IMG/VR virus record: IMGVR_UViG_3300032084_001916
Span: 1 to 55,935 of that record
Strand: one strand, 5' to 3'
From: a virus
Length of the DNA: 55,935 nucleotides
Shown here: positions 15,019-23,283 of the stretch, one piece after another
Layout: each line of letters opens with the position of its first letter
How positions within the stretch are numbered: the stretch's first letter is position 1
Notes under the pieces: generated by a model
The model's database searches: none
Told to the model about the DNA's origin: nothing
What the model saw: the letters and a program-made list of their open reading frames with translations, nothing else
Program-made: the position numbers and the translations under genes

Positions 15019-16056
15019 ATGTTAGTAACCTACATAAGATCATCTAGTTATAATAATTATGCATACTGTCAAATGCAATACTTTATAACATACAATCTTG
15101 GGCATCAATCTAAGAGTGGCAAGAAAGCAGACATGGGTACAATGGTACACAAGGTCATGGAAGTTTTAGCTGGATTGAAAAAGTACGAGCAAGACAAACC
15201 AAAGGTTAAATTTTTAAAAGTAGATGACGACGCTATTGGTAAGTTTAAGTGTAGAAAAGAAGAACTGCATACTGATGAATTAGTAAATCAATTAATTGAT
15301 CTCAGCATAGATTCCTATGAAGCAAAGTCTCCCCACAGTTTTAGCAAAACGGATAGATCAGAAATAGCAAAAACCGCTTGGTGCTTTTTAACTCACAGCG
15401 ATTGTCAATTCGATCCTAGACTAAGGGATATTCACTATCCAGAACCGCACTTTGATATACCTATTGAAGAAGATTGGGCTAAATTTGAGTATGAAATAGA
15501 TGGCAAAAAGGTTACTGGTAGATTAGCAATCAAAGGCACAATTGACCTTGTAACTAAGATTAATGATGATACAATAGAGGTTGTCGATTGGAAAACAGGC
15601 AGGAGAATGGATTGGGCTACGGGGGAAGTCAAAGATTACGAGAAATTAGAGAATGATCCACAGTTATTATTATACTATTATGCAATCTCTAAACTATATC
15701 CTGAATTTCCTAACAGAATCATGAGTATTTTCTTTTATAAAGACAAGGATGGTAATCCTGACCCGTCGCCTTTCAGTATATGCTTCTCACCGGAAGATGA
15801 AGAAAGATTCTTAGAAATGCTAAAAAATAGAGTAAATGAAATTAGACAAAATATGCTGCCTGAACCCCTAGATCCTAACAGAAAACACTGGAAATGCACT
15901 GCTTTATGTCATTTTTGCAAGAACAATTGGCCCGGAACTGACGAAAAAATGTGTATTTATATAGAGAAGTACTTGAAAAAACATGGAATGGAGAAAACTG
16001 TTGCTGATTGCAGCAGGGAAGGTTTTGATATAGGATTTTACGAAGCACCGGGATAA
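15019..16056 (+). CDS. RecB/Cas4-like PD-(D/E)XK nuclease with cysteine cluster
   Basis: A 345-residue nuclease. The N-terminus has IRSSSYNNYAYCQMQYF, the substrate-entry helix with a Cys typical of the Cas4/AddB group, then MGTMVHKVME (catalytic-site His). The nuclease core is IKGTIDLVTKI (Asp), then IEVVDWKTGRRMD (Asp, x, Lys), then a helix NDPQLLLYYYAIS (the QxxxY motif). The C-terminus carries KCTALCHFCKNNW and KMC, giving three to four further Cys that with the N-terminal Cys could hold a 4Fe-4S cluster. Such enzymes trim DNA ends in recombination; it is encoded beside primase and helicase. Start has ggag seven bases upstream; it begins immediately after the kinase stop. Confidence 0.8.
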   Translation: MLVTYIRSSSYNNYAYCQMQYFITYNLGHQSKSGKKADMGTMVHKVMEVLAGLKKYEQDKPKVKFLKVDDDAIGKFKCRKEELHTDELVNQLIDLSIDSYEAKSPHSFSKTDRSEIAKTAWCFLTHSDCQFDPRLRDIHYPEPHFDIPIEEDWAKFEYEIDGKKVTGRLAIKGTIDLVTKINDDTIEVVDWKTGRRMDWATGEVKDYEKLENDPQLLLYYYAISKLYPEFPNRIMSIFFYKDKDGNPDPSPFSICFSPEDEERFLEMLKNRVNEIRQNMLPEPLDPNRKHWKCTALCHFCKNNWPGTDEKMCIYIEKYLKKHGMEKTVADCSREGFDIGFYEAPG

Positions 16057-16061
16057 AGGAT

Positions 16062-16928
16062 ATGATAAAAAAAGATAATAAATTACTGACGATAGGAATG
16101 GCTACCTACGATGATTATGACGGTTTGTATTTTTCAATACAGAGTTTACAGTTATATCATCCAATCGCTAGAAGTGATGATGTAGAAATACTAGTTATCG
16201 ACAATAATCCAGACAGTGAACACGGAAAAGCGACTAAGAATTTAGTAGAAGGATGGATAAAAAACGGACGATATATACCATTTACAGCAAGAAAAACAAC
16301 AGCTTGTAGAAATGAGATTTTCAGGAATGCAAGGGGCAGATATACAATATCTATGGATTCTCATGTTCTGTTCATGAAAAATTCATTAGAATCCTTGATA
16401 CAGTATTACGGAATGAATCCTAATTGTAAAGACATAGTTCAAGGACCACTAATTTATGATGACTTAAAACTGGCTTCAACTCATTTCAAAAAAGATTGGG
16501 GTGGTGACATGTATGGTAAATGGGCTACAGATAAAGAAGGTTTAGCGACTAATAAGCCTTTCCCCATACCAATGCAAGGATTAGGTGTATTCTCTTGTGA
16601 GACGCATAATTGGAGAGGTTTTAATAAATATTTTAGAGGATTTGGTGGAGAAGAAGGATATATTCATGAAAAATTTAGAATGATGGGCGGCAGGGCCATA
16701 TGTTTACCGCAATTTAAGTGGCTTCACAGATTTGGAAGACCCGGAGGTGTTCCTTATCCACTAAAAATAGAAGATAGAATATGGAACTATTTTATAGGAT
16801 GGTTAGAACTGTATCAGGATGAAAATCATCAAATGATACAAGACATTTATAATTATTTTAAAACTCGTATTCCTGTGCAGACTTTAGACAATATTCTAAA
16901 TGAAGCTAAAGAAAAAATGTTAATTTAA
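16062..16928 (+). CDS. Family 2-type glycosyltransferase
   Basis: A 288-residue GT-A fold enzyme. N-terminal core: LLTIGMATYDDYDGLYFSI, VEILVIDNNPDSE (nucleotide-binding strand), TTACRNEIFRNARGRYTISM, then DSHV in the DxD position. A second half includes GLGVFSCETHNWRGFNKYF, GFGGEEGYIHEKF and WLHRFGRPGG, typical of polypeptide-GalNAc-transferase-like members. It precedes by 3 kb the main sugar island and is flanked by the nuclease and head-protein genes. The sugar and acceptor cannot be told. Only a short spacing separates aaagga from the ATG. Confidence 0.75.
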   Translation: MIKKDNKLLTIGMATYDDYDGLYFSIQSLQLYHPIARSDDVEILVIDNNPDSEHGKATKNLVEGWIKNGRYIPFTARKTTACRNEIFRNARGRYTISMDSHVLFMKNSLESLIQYYGMNPNCKDIVQGPLIYDDLKLASTHFKKDWGGDMYGKWATDKEGLATNKPFPIPMQGLGVFSCETHNWRGFNKYFRGFGGEEGYIHEKFRMMGGRAICLPQFKWLHRFGRPGGVPYPLKIEDRIWNYFIGWLELYQDENHQMIQDIYNYFKTRIPVQTLDNILNEAKEKMLI

Positions 16929-16938
16929 GGAGAATAAA

Positions 16939-17784
16939 ATGCCCACACCTAAACGTGGAAAAGAAGAAGATCGCAATAAATTCATGTCCAGATGTATGCG
17001 TGATCCTAACATGAAAGAAGATTACAAGGAAGGCAATCAAAGAGTTGCTGTATGCCTAAATCAAGCTACAGAGGGTATGGATTTGATTCAAAAAGCAGAC
17101 TTTGAGAAACAAGTTAAAGAATATGGATATGCGGAAGAACTTGATGAAAACAATTTTTACGTTCCAGCAGAAGCTGAATACGAAGATTTTGGGGAACCAG
17201 AAGAAGAATGGGACATTTCGATAGCAAAACCGGGACTTTGGGAAAATATTCGCAGAAAAAAAGAACGTGAAGGCAAGAACTATAAGCCAGCTAGAACTGA
17301 AAAAGAAGGTAGGCCCACACAAGAGCAACTTAAAAGAGCGCAATCAGAACCAAGCGAAAAGCAAAAAAAAGCTCTTGATAAAAACAAAGATGGCAAGATC
17401 AGCAAGGAAGATTTTGAATTGCTACGTAAAGGTAAAAGTTCGTACAAGTATGAAGATCCAAAAACAGGACAAGTATTTACCTATACAAGAAGAGGTAACT
17501 ATAAAAATGGAGATACGCCCTTAATATATAAAGGTGAAGCAGCGGAATATCAGGGTAGAAAAGTTAAACTTGGTAAGCCATTCCTCACTCCAGACGGTCC
17601 TAAAAAAAGAAGCGTATATGTAAAGAATGATAAAGGTAACGTAGTCAAGGTAAACTTTGGCGATCCTAATATGGAAATTAAAAAGGATAATCCTGCAAGA
17701 AGGAAGTCTTTCAGGGCTAGACATAACTGCGATAACCCCGGACCACGCTGGAAAGCACGATACTGGTCCTGCAAAGCTTGGTAA
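16939..17784 (+). CDS. Probable head-associated protein with EF-hand
   Basis: A 281-residue protein. The N-terminus (PKRGKEEDRNKFMSRCM ... QRVAVCLNQA) matches a short motif common at the start of phage head-maturation and scaffold-region proteins. Residues about 95-130 read KPGLWENIRRKKER...RPTQEQL, again a recurrent phage module. Residues 147-159 (DKNKDGKISKEDF) are a canonical EF-hand calcium loop. The C-terminal 60 residues (SVYVKNDKGNVVKVNFGDP ... RHNCDNPGPRWKARYWSCKAW) form another recurrent Cys/Trp-rich phage module. The start has aaggag at ideal spacing. Role in capsid assembly is inferred from the modules; calcium binding from the loop. Confidence 0.55.
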   Translation: MPTPKRGKEEDRNKFMSRCMRDPNMKEDYKEGNQRVAVCLNQATEGMDLIQKADFEKQVKEYGYAEELDENNFYVPAEAEYEDFGEPEEEWDISIAKPGLWENIRRKKEREGKNYKPARTEKEGRPTQEQLKRAQSEPSEKQKKALDKNKDGKISKEDFELLRKGKSSYKYEDPKTGQVFTYTRRGNYKNGDTPLIYKGEAAEYQGRKVKLGKPFLTPDGPKKRSVYVKNDKGNVVKVNFGDPNMEIKKDNPARRKSFRARHNCDNPGPRWKARYWSCKAW

Positions 17785-17794
17785 GGAGTAAAAA

Positions 17795-18421
17795 ATGAAA
17801 TACATTAACGATATAGACAAACAAATATGTAAATCTGACGAGGGCAATATGGCTAAGGGCCAGCTTATGAAAATCTCTAAGCAGGCTGGAGAGCTAGCTG
17901 AAAAAATACAAAGTGGTATGAATTTAGACGCTTGGGTACAAGACAAGATATCTAAAGCAGAACATTTTATTGAAGCGGCATATGACTTCATGATGTACAG
18001 CGAAACAGAAGCGTCACAAACACAAGCAGACAAGCCGGGACCAAAAGATCCTAGAAGAACTCCTGCGCCTAAGAAAGATCAGAAAAAGGGCAGTAAGAAA
18101 AACAAGCCTGATAGTGCTAAAGATGATAAAGGTAAGATTAGCTTTAATCAAAGCACTACAAAAAGGCTACAGCAAAAAGTAAAAGAACATAACGCAAAGG
18201 GTAAGGGTAGCAAGGCAACGCTTGGTATGCTCAAGGCAGTGTACAGAAGAGGTGCTGGTGCATACTCTACTTCTCATGCGCCTAAAATGAGTAGAGATGG
18301 TTGGGCTATGGCTAGAGTAAACGCCTTTCTTACGCTACTCAGAACAGGTAGACCCTCTAACTCAGGTTATAAACAAGACAATGACTTGTTGCCCAAGGGA
18401 CATCCGAGAAGTTCAAAATGA
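17795..18421 (+). CDS. Probable virion-associated protein with DUF5824-like C-terminus
   Basis: A 208-residue protein in three parts: an N-terminal helical region (NMAKGQLMKISKQAGELAEK ... DAWVQDKISKAEHFIEAAYDF), also seen in phage head-region proteins; a Lys/Pro-rich disordered middle (about 65-115); and a C-terminal domain TLGMLKAVYRRGAGAYSTSH ... GWAMARVNAFLTLL ... DNDLL. This last pattern (VYxRGxGA...SH...WAMARVxxFL) is, to my recollection, the phage-associated DUF5824 family. It has a strong Shine-Dalgarno (taaggag) and follows the EF-hand protein by ten bases. The two were probably kept together as virion or scaffold partners; biochemical function unknown. Confidence 0.5.
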   Translation: MKYINDIDKQICKSDEGNMAKGQLMKISKQAGELAEKIQSGMNLDAWVQDKISKAEHFIEAAYDFMMYSETEASQTQADKPGPKDPRRTPAPKKDQKKGSKKNKPDSAKDDKGKISFNQSTTKRLQQKVKEHNAKGKGSKATLGMLKAVYRRGAGAYSTSHAPKMSRDGWAMARVNAFLTLLRTGRPSNSGYKQDNDLLPKGHPRSSK

Positions 18422-18639
18422 CACTAAAGAAAAAATGGATCGAGCATTTAAGTGAAAATCATATGACCTACTGGGAACATTGGAAGTTTGCAGTGAGTCA
18501 TGGGCTAACATGTGTAAAAGCTGGAATATACTTGTGTATACATGGCTTTTTCCCTTGTTGGTACAGAAAAGCCGGAACTAAACTAGTGCATAAATTAGAA
18601 CAAGATTTTACTGAGAGAGAAAATGAGCTTAATAAATAA
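18418..18639 (+). CDS. Small membrane protein, DUF6356-like
   Basis: A 73-residue protein: an N-terminal amphipathic part (LKKKWIEHLSENHMTYWEHW), then FAVSHGLTCVKAGIYLCIHGFFPCWY as one membrane-embedded hairpin or helix, and a charged C-terminal tail. The pattern HLxxxxxTYWEHWKFA...AGxxxxIHxFFP is that of a small family of bacterial and phage membrane proteins (DUF6356 as I recall). Overlaps the neighbours by four and 17 bases. Function unknown. Confidence 0.55.
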   Translation: MTLKKKWIEHLSENHMTYWEHWKFAVSHGLTCVKAGIYLCIHGFFPCWYRKAGTKLVHKLEQDFTERENELNK

Positions 18640-19327
18640 AGTATCTGCGATTATTGATAACAAAGTTCCACTGAAAGATCTTACATATTCTCAACCATTT
18701 GTGTATGAATCAGGACAGGGTATACTTAGTATAAATTGGAAAAATATTCTACCAAAACCACCTGCTAATGACAGCATAACCACCAAAAAAGAACTAGATT
18801 TGGTCATTGAAGCAGCAGCTAATAGAAGTAATAAAGCTACTGAACTAGTATATAAAGTAGACGATGACCCTTTGCATTTATTCTACGATTTTCTAGAAAA
18901 GAAGAAATTAGAATATAATAGAAGTCTGTTTGACGAATACTATAATATATTAGAGTCTTACATGTATGCTACAAAATATCATTACAATAGACCTAGACCA
19001 GAGCAAATTGCACCTTATTACAATCAAGAAGTCAAAGTTATATATACATCTACGCATCAAACTCCAGCATATCCTAGTGGTCACACAGCGTATGCAGCCT
19101 TAGCAGCACATATGTTATCTAAGAAATTTCCAGAATATAAAAAACAATTTTTCGACTTGGCAAAACAGGCTGGAACTGCTAGAATATTACAGGGGGTTCA
19201 CTTTCCCTCTGATAATGTCGCTGGAATAACTCTCGCAAAATTTATATTTAAAGAGATTGAAAGGAAGGTCCAAGATGTCTCAAAAAGAACCAAAACGTAT
19301 CCCTCTGACTACACCCGGACAACCTAA
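18623..19327 (+). CDS. Soluble PAP2-type acid phosphatase
   Basis: A 234-residue member of the PAP2/haloperoxidase fold. All three active-site motifs are present: KYHYNRPRP (K-x6-RP), YPSGH, and ARILQGVHFPSD (R-x5-H-x3-D, with Ala where Ser is usual before Arg). There are no transmembrane helices, unlike undecaprenyl- or phosphatidate phosphatases, so it resembles soluble class A phosphatases and vanadium haloperoxidases, but no signal peptide is obvious. A phosphomonoester such as a sugar phosphate is a plausible substrate given the sugar island that follows; this is inference. Start has gagaga directly upstream and overlaps the previous gene. Confidence 0.75.
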   Translation: MSLINKVSAIIDNKVPLKDLTYSQPFVYESGQGILSINWKNILPKPPANDSITTKKELDLVIEAAANRSNKATELVYKVDDDPLHLFYDFLEKKKLEYNRSLFDEYYNILESYMYATKYHYNRPRPEQIAPYYNQEVKVIYTSTHQTPAYPSGHTAYAALAAHMLSKKFPEYKKQFFDLAKQAGTARILQGVHFPSDNVAGITLAKFIFKEIERKVQDVSKRTKTYPSDYTRTT

Positions 19328-19373
19328 GCGTATAAAAGAACCTAAAAGAAGGCCGTTGCGACCAAAGAAATAA
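19275..19373 (+). CDS. Basic 32-residue mini-protein
   Basis: An ATG at 19275 with aaggaagg eight bases upstream opens 32 codons in a different frame from the end of the phosphatase gene. The product is extremely basic and proline-rich (KEPKRIPLTTPGQPKRIK, then KEPKRRPLRPKK), with no acidic cluster. It could bind nucleic acid, or be a spurious reading. The good ribosome binding site and codon content similar to neighbours favour translation. Confidence 0.4.
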   Translation: MSQKEPKRIPLTTPGQPKRIKEPKRRPLRPKK

Positions 19374-19401
19374 TTGATTTAGGACTTCACAAGGAAACGA
19401 A

Positions 19402-20256
19402 ATGAACGTTGTACCCATACCACCTTCGTATAACGAAGATCAATCTCTATCACTAAAAGATACAGAATTTTACATTAAATTTCTAGAAGTAAATCATTGC
19501 CAAGCAGTGATGACTACCGCTGGAACCTCCCAGTTTAATCTACTGTCTATAGAGGAAATCAAGGAATTAAACTCATGTGTGTGTGATTTTTCTGGTAAAA
19601 AGATTATTGGTTTACCACCTTTATCTCTTGTAAAAGTAATTGAATTTGTGAAATCCTGCACAGAGTCGGAAGATTCGCACTGGATGGCATTGTACCCAGA
19701 CAGATACTACGACGATGATTCTATTGTTGAATATTTTCTAAGGATTAGAGAGCATACTAACAAAGCTATTTATGTTCACGGTATGTTTACTAGATCTGGA
19801 TACGGAGGTACTTGGAATTACACCGCTGATGTTTTGAATAAACTGTGGGATCAAGGCATTATATGTGGAATTAAAGAAGAACATAGCGACCTTGCCAAAG
19901 CATTCAATGTTCTAAATAAATGCCCTAAAAATCTAGATGTAATCGTAGCTGGAGGCAGTATGAGAAGACATCAGTTTTTAAAGAACGCTGGAGCAAACTC
20001 TTTTCTTGCTGGCATTGGTAATATATTTCCTAGCATAGAACAGAAATATTGTGATGGTGTTGATATTGATAAATGCTTGCAAAAAGAAAGTACGTTGTTT
20101 AGTACATTCGGAAAGTATGGTTGGCACAGATCTCTAAGAATAGGTCTTGCTCTATCTAATCTTTGTTGTTATAATGATAGAATGCCATATCCAAAGAGAG
20201 ACACAGAAGTTGTCAACGCAATAAAGAAAGTTTTGGAGAAGATATCAAATGTATAA
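19402..20256 (+). CDS. DapA/NanA-family aldolase
   Basis: A 284-residue (beta/alpha)8 barrel of the dihydrodipicolinate synthase / N-acetylneuraminate lyase family, which form or split pyruvate-derived C-C bonds. Visible: the pyruvate-binding turn TTAGTSQFNLLS (equivalent of GTTGE), the Tyr strand IYVHG (usually YNxP), and the Schiff-base lysine in CGIKEEHSDL. The next strand VIVAGGSMRRHQFL with GAN-FLAGIGN also matches. Placed directly upstream of the KDO-8-P-synthase-like gene, with which it overlaps by eight bases, so a role in making or recycling a ulosonic acid is a reasonable inference; lysine synthesis is less likely in a phage. Start has aaggaaacga upstream. Confidence 0.75.
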   Translation: MNVVPIPPSYNEDQSLSLKDTEFYIKFLEVNHCQAVMTTAGTSQFNLLSIEEIKELNSCVCDFSGKKIIGLPPLSLVKVIEFVKSCTESEDSHWMALYPDRYYDDDSIVEYFLRIREHTNKAIYVHGMFTRSGYGGTWNYTADVLNKLWDQGIICGIKEEHSDLAKAFNVLNKCPKNLDVIVAGGSMRRHQFLKNAGANSFLAGIGNIFPSIEQKYCDGVDIDKCLQKESTLFSTFGKYGWHRSLRIGLALSNLCCYNDRMPYPKRDTEVVNAIKKVLEKISNV

Positions 20257-21052
20257 AACTTGGATATTGGGACCATGCTCTATAGAGTCGGAAGCATTAT
20301 TTTTCGAGTGTCTTGCTGAAATCAACTCAATTATGGATACTAGAACTGTTCATAGAGAATCTGATGATACATGGTACATGAAAGCTAGTTTTGATAAGGC
20401 AAATAGGACATCCTTACATGGTGGTCGTGGTCCGGGTCTGGAAGAAGCTTTAAAAATATGGGCTGCTGCAAAAGAGAAATACCCAAAAGTTAAATTTACA
20501 ACAGATGTGCATGAGTGCCATCAAGTAGAAAAACTAAAGGGTGTTATTGATGTAGTGCAAATACCAGCATTTTTGTCGCGTCAGACTGATCTTATTGTAG
20601 AGTGTGCTAAACACTTTGATGTTGTCAATATTAAAAAAGGTCAATGGCTTGGTCCAAATAACCTTAAAGCTTCTGTAGATAAGATTAAAGAAACAAACGA
20701 TAAGTGTCAAGCTTGGGTTTGTGACAGAGGATCAAACTTTGGTTATCATGATTTGTTTGTAAACTTTGGAATTGTAGACGAACTCAAAAAGTGTTATGAC
20801 AAAGTAATCCTTGATTGCACACATTCAACCCAAAGATCCAGAGAAGTGTATGGCGTACAAGGCGATCCAGTATTAGCTGAGAGATACTTTTTAGCTGCTG
20901 ATATTTTTAATTACGATGGAGTTTTTGCAGAGGTTCATCCTAGACCAAAAGAGTCTGTGTCAGATGGAGAATGTCTTATTGATCTTGAACGACTTCGTTC
21001 TTTAGTTATAGAGGCTAAATCTATTAAAAGATTGAGAGAAAAATTACGATGA
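20249..21052 (+). CDS. kdsA: 3-deoxy-8-phosphooctulonate synthase-like (KdsA family)
   Basis: A 267-residue enzyme of the KdsA/DAHP-synthase superfamily that condenses phosphoenolpyruvate with an aldose phosphate (arabinose-5-phosphate in KdsA). Family motifs in order: ILGPCSIES, MKASFDKANRTS, RGPGLEEALKIW, TTDVHECHQ, VDVVQIPAFLSRQTDL, VNIKKGQWLGP, DRGSNFGYHDLF, VILDCTHSTQ and FAEVHPRP. The match extends through the whole barrel. The second motif reads HGGRGPG where SFRGPG is usual. This makes the committed precursor of KDO, the inner-core sugar of lipopolysaccharide. It overlaps genes on both sides and sits at the head of the sugar island. The exact aldose substrate is not determined. Confidence 0.85.
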   Translation: MYKTWILGPCSIESEALFFECLAEINSIMDTRTVHRESDDTWYMKASFDKANRTSLHGGRGPGLEEALKIWAAAKEKYPKVKFTTDVHECHQVEKLKGVIDVVQIPAFLSRQTDLIVECAKHFDVVNIKKGQWLGPNNLKASVDKIKETNDKCQAWVCDRGSNFGYHDLFVNFGIVDELKKCYDKVILDCTHSTQRSREVYGVQGDPVLAERYFLAADIFNYDGVFAEVHPRPKESVSDGECLIDLERLRSLVIEAKSIKRLREKLR

Positions 21053-21723
21053 TAATGCAAACTCTTTTACACACCAATCCTATAGAGGACATGAAAGATG
21101 TACTAGTAGAAGACGGTGTTTTTAAGATTGATAATTACATTTCTGATACAACTCTACAAGAATTATACGACGATGTGCTACAAAGATGCACTACTGAGGC
21201 CGGTCATTATGAGTTTGGAAGAAACTACAGGGGTGGAGACTTATCAACATATAATAAGTCAAATATAATTCATAGAGTATACAATGCGGAATGGATGAGA
21301 AAACTACATGATTTGTACACTGGTAGGCCACAGACATATGGAATGAACGTATTTGCTACGCATGATTATAAATACGATGGAGAGCTAGCTAGAAATGGTT
21401 GGCTACACTTCGATAGACATTGGAGGCTAAAGTTTTTTCTGTACCTTACCGATATAGACGTTAGTTCAGGTGCATTTAGTTGTTCAGTTGGTTCTAGATT
21501 TGCTGGATCAGTGCTTAGAGAAAAAGCTTGGCAGCAACCTAAATATGAAGACGTAAAAAATAGGATAGAGCTAGATTATCCAGATTTAATTGATAAATAT
21601 CCAGCAGAACCAGTTGAGGGCAAAGCTGGAACTTTAATAGTATTTGATACGGACACTTTCCATAAGGGTGGCAAGTGCGAAGATGGAAAAGAAAGACTAA
21701 TCGTGAGGTTGCATTGTGGATAA
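21049..21723 (+). CDS. PhyH-type 2-oxoglutarate/Fe(II) dioxygenase
   Basis: A 224-residue protein of the phytanoyl-CoA dioxygenase-like group. The iron-binding HxD is in WLHFDRHWRLKFFLYLTD, followed by SSGAFSCSVGSRF; the distal His is in FDTDTFHKGG and the 2OG-binding Arg in KERLIVRLH. The overall double-stranded beta-helix pattern is clear. Members hydroxylate small molecules, and relatives occur in sugar and natural-product clusters. Overlap with the KdsA-like gene (ATGA) and the methyltransferase (8 bases) puts it within the sugar operon; a tailoring hydroxylation of a sugar or lipid is the inference. Confidence 0.7.
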   Translation: MIMQTLLHTNPIEDMKDVLVEDGVFKIDNYISDTTLQELYDDVLQRCTTEAGHYEFGRNYRGGDLSTYNKSNIIHRVYNAEWMRKLHDLYTGRPQTYGMNVFATHDYKYDGELARNGWLHFDRHWRLKFFLYLTDIDVSSGAFSCSVGSRFAGSVLREKAWQQPKYEDVKNRIELDYPDLIDKYPAEPVEGKAGTLIVFDTDTFHKGGKCEDGKERLIVRLHCG

Positions 21724-22885
21724 AGTTAAATTTCTTGATTTAGGCAAACAACCTATAGCAAATAGATTTTTAAGTAAAGATGATTTTGAGAATGAATTTT
21801 TCTATAATCTTCAAGTTGGCGTAGACAAAGAAACAATGCTAGTTACACACATGAACTATGTAGATGCACCACTTATGTTCAATGACAACTATGCATATAG
21901 GGGTTCAATGTCAAAGACTATGGTTAATCATTTTCAGAGTTTTAGTTCATTGATCAGAACATCCTTAAAACCTGAAGCAAAGATTTTAGAAATAGGTAGC
22001 AATGACGGAGTGTTCCTAAAAAATTGGCATACAGATAATACTATTGCTGTAGAGCCTTGTGGTAACTTTGCAAAAGAAACAAATGATTTAGGATATAAAA
22101 CATATGATGAATTTTGGACAGAGGATTTAGCAGAAAGAATAGTAGAAGAACACGGTCAGATGGACTTTATTTTTTCAGCTAATTGTATGTGTCACATACC
22201 AGATTTAGACCAAACTTTTAACGCTATAGTAAAAGTCATGGATCATAATGGTATATTTGTGTTTGAAGACCCATCATTATTACAAATGATTTGTTTAAAT
22301 TCATATGATCAAATATACGATGAACACCCACATGTATTTTCAATAACATCTTTAGATAGAATATTAAGAAAACATGGACTATTTATAATTAAAGTAGAAA
22401 ATACTACAGTGCATGGTGGATCAAATAGAGTATGGGTTCAGAAAAAACATGCAAATAGGGATAGAACAGTAGAAGATAATCTCAATGCAGAAAGAGTAAT
22501 GGGGCTTTGTGATATGTCTACTTATGATAAATTCGCTGAGTCTGTAGACAAGTCAAAAAATGATTTAGTAAATCTGTTGAAAAGATGTAAAGCTGATGGT
22601 AATAAAGTTATATCATACGGCGCAACTTCAAAATCAACTACTGTATTTAATTACTGCAATATTGGAACTAATCTTATTGACTATATTACAGACACTACCC
22701 CTGAAAAACAAGGACTTTATTCTCCCGGTATGCACATACCAATTATACCACCGGAGCAGGGAGTTGATAAAACAGTAGACTTTGCTTATTTAGGTGCTTG
22801 GAATTTTGCTCAAGAAATACAAGAAAAAGAAAAGAACTTTCATGGGAAATTTATAACACATGTACCTACAGTAAGGATATTATGA
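21716..22885 (+). CDS. NDP-deoxyhexose C-methyltransferase (TylC3/NovU type), zinc site lost
   Basis: A 389-residue SAM-dependent sugar C-methyltransferase starting with GTG (gagg upstream). N-terminus: FLDLGKQPIANRFL and EFFYNLQVGVDKETML, DNYAYRGSMSKTM, which align by eye with the zinc-binding N-domain of the family, but the cysteines expected before and within this region are absent. Core methyltransferase: ILEIGSNDGVFLKNW (SAM motif I), FIFSANCMCHIPDLD, and IYDEHPHVFSITSL with the active-site Glu-His. C-terminal domain: ISYGATSKSTTVFNYC and TPEKQGLYSPGMHIPI. Family members methylate C3 (or C-nearby) of dTDP-4-keto-6-deoxy sugars, so this predicts a branched-chain sugar together with RmlA/RmlB. 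It overlaps the following cupin gene. Confidence 0.8.
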   Translation: MDKVKFLDLGKQPIANRFLSKDDFENEFFYNLQVGVDKETMLVTHMNYVDAPLMFNDNYAYRGSMSKTMVNHFQSFSSLIRTSLKPEAKILEIGSNDGVFLKNWHTDNTIAVEPCGNFAKETNDLGYKTYDEFWTEDLAERIVEEHGQMDFIFSANCMCHIPDLDQTFNAIVKVMDHNGIFVFEDPSLLQMICLNSYDQIYDEHPHVFSITSLDRILRKHGLFIIKVENTTVHGGSNRVWVQKKHANRDRTVEDNLNAERVMGLCDMSTYDKFAESVDKSKNDLVNLLKRCKADGNKVISYGATSKSTTVFNYCNIGTNLIDYITDTTPEKQGLYSPGMHIPIIPPEQGVDKTVDFAYLGAWNFAQEIQEKEKNFHGKFITHVPTVRIL

Positions 22886-23283
22886 ATTATCACGAAGACG
22901 ATAGGGGTCAAAGATTATTTGATCTGTTTCCAGAACTTAATGGTCAAGTAAATATTACCTATGTAAACTCAACAAGCCATGTTGTAGCTTGGCATAGACA
23001 CGAAATACAAACTGATTATTGGTTTTGCCCAAAGGGTTCTTTTAAGGTTGGTTTAGGATATGAAAGAGATGATGGTACGGTAGATGTAGATGTAGTTTGG
23101 CATTATATATCAGACAAGAACCATCGTGTCCTTGAAATACCTCCGGGCGTGTGGCACGGATATAAAGCTTTACAACCAGAATCAATTATGTTATACTACC
23201 TTACAGAAAAATATAATTTTGCAGATGAAGAAAAAGTTTTACCCGGAGCGTTCCACGAAGATTGGAACACAATAAGTCAATGA
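22882..23283 (+). CDS. RmlC-like sugar epimerase (cupin)
   Basis: The start at 22882 overlaps the upstream stop (ATGA) and has aagga nine bases upstream; a longer reading upstream lies inside the methyltransferase. The 133-residue protein resembles dTDP-4-dehydrorhamnose 3,5-epimerases but is shorter than RmlC (about 180): DDRGQRLFDLFPEL, NSTSHVVAWHRHEIQTDYW with the catalytic-type His, GSFKVGLGYER, and VLEIPPGVWHGYKAL followed by MLYYLTEKYN. It probably epimerises the 3 and/or 5 position of a keto-deoxyhexose. Next in the operon is a second, FdtA-like cupin. Confidence 0.7.
   Translation: MNYHEDDRGQRLFDLFPELNGQVNITYVNSTSHVVAWHRHEIQTDYWFCPKGSFKVGLGYERDDGTVDVDVVWHYISDKNHRVLEIPPGVWHGYKALQPESIMLYYLTEKYNFADEEKVLPGAFHEDWNTISQ

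Noticed and set aside
15019-16056. Cas4 as part of a CRISPR system
   Set aside because: No cas1/cas2, effector or repeat array is present; the neighbours are replication genes.
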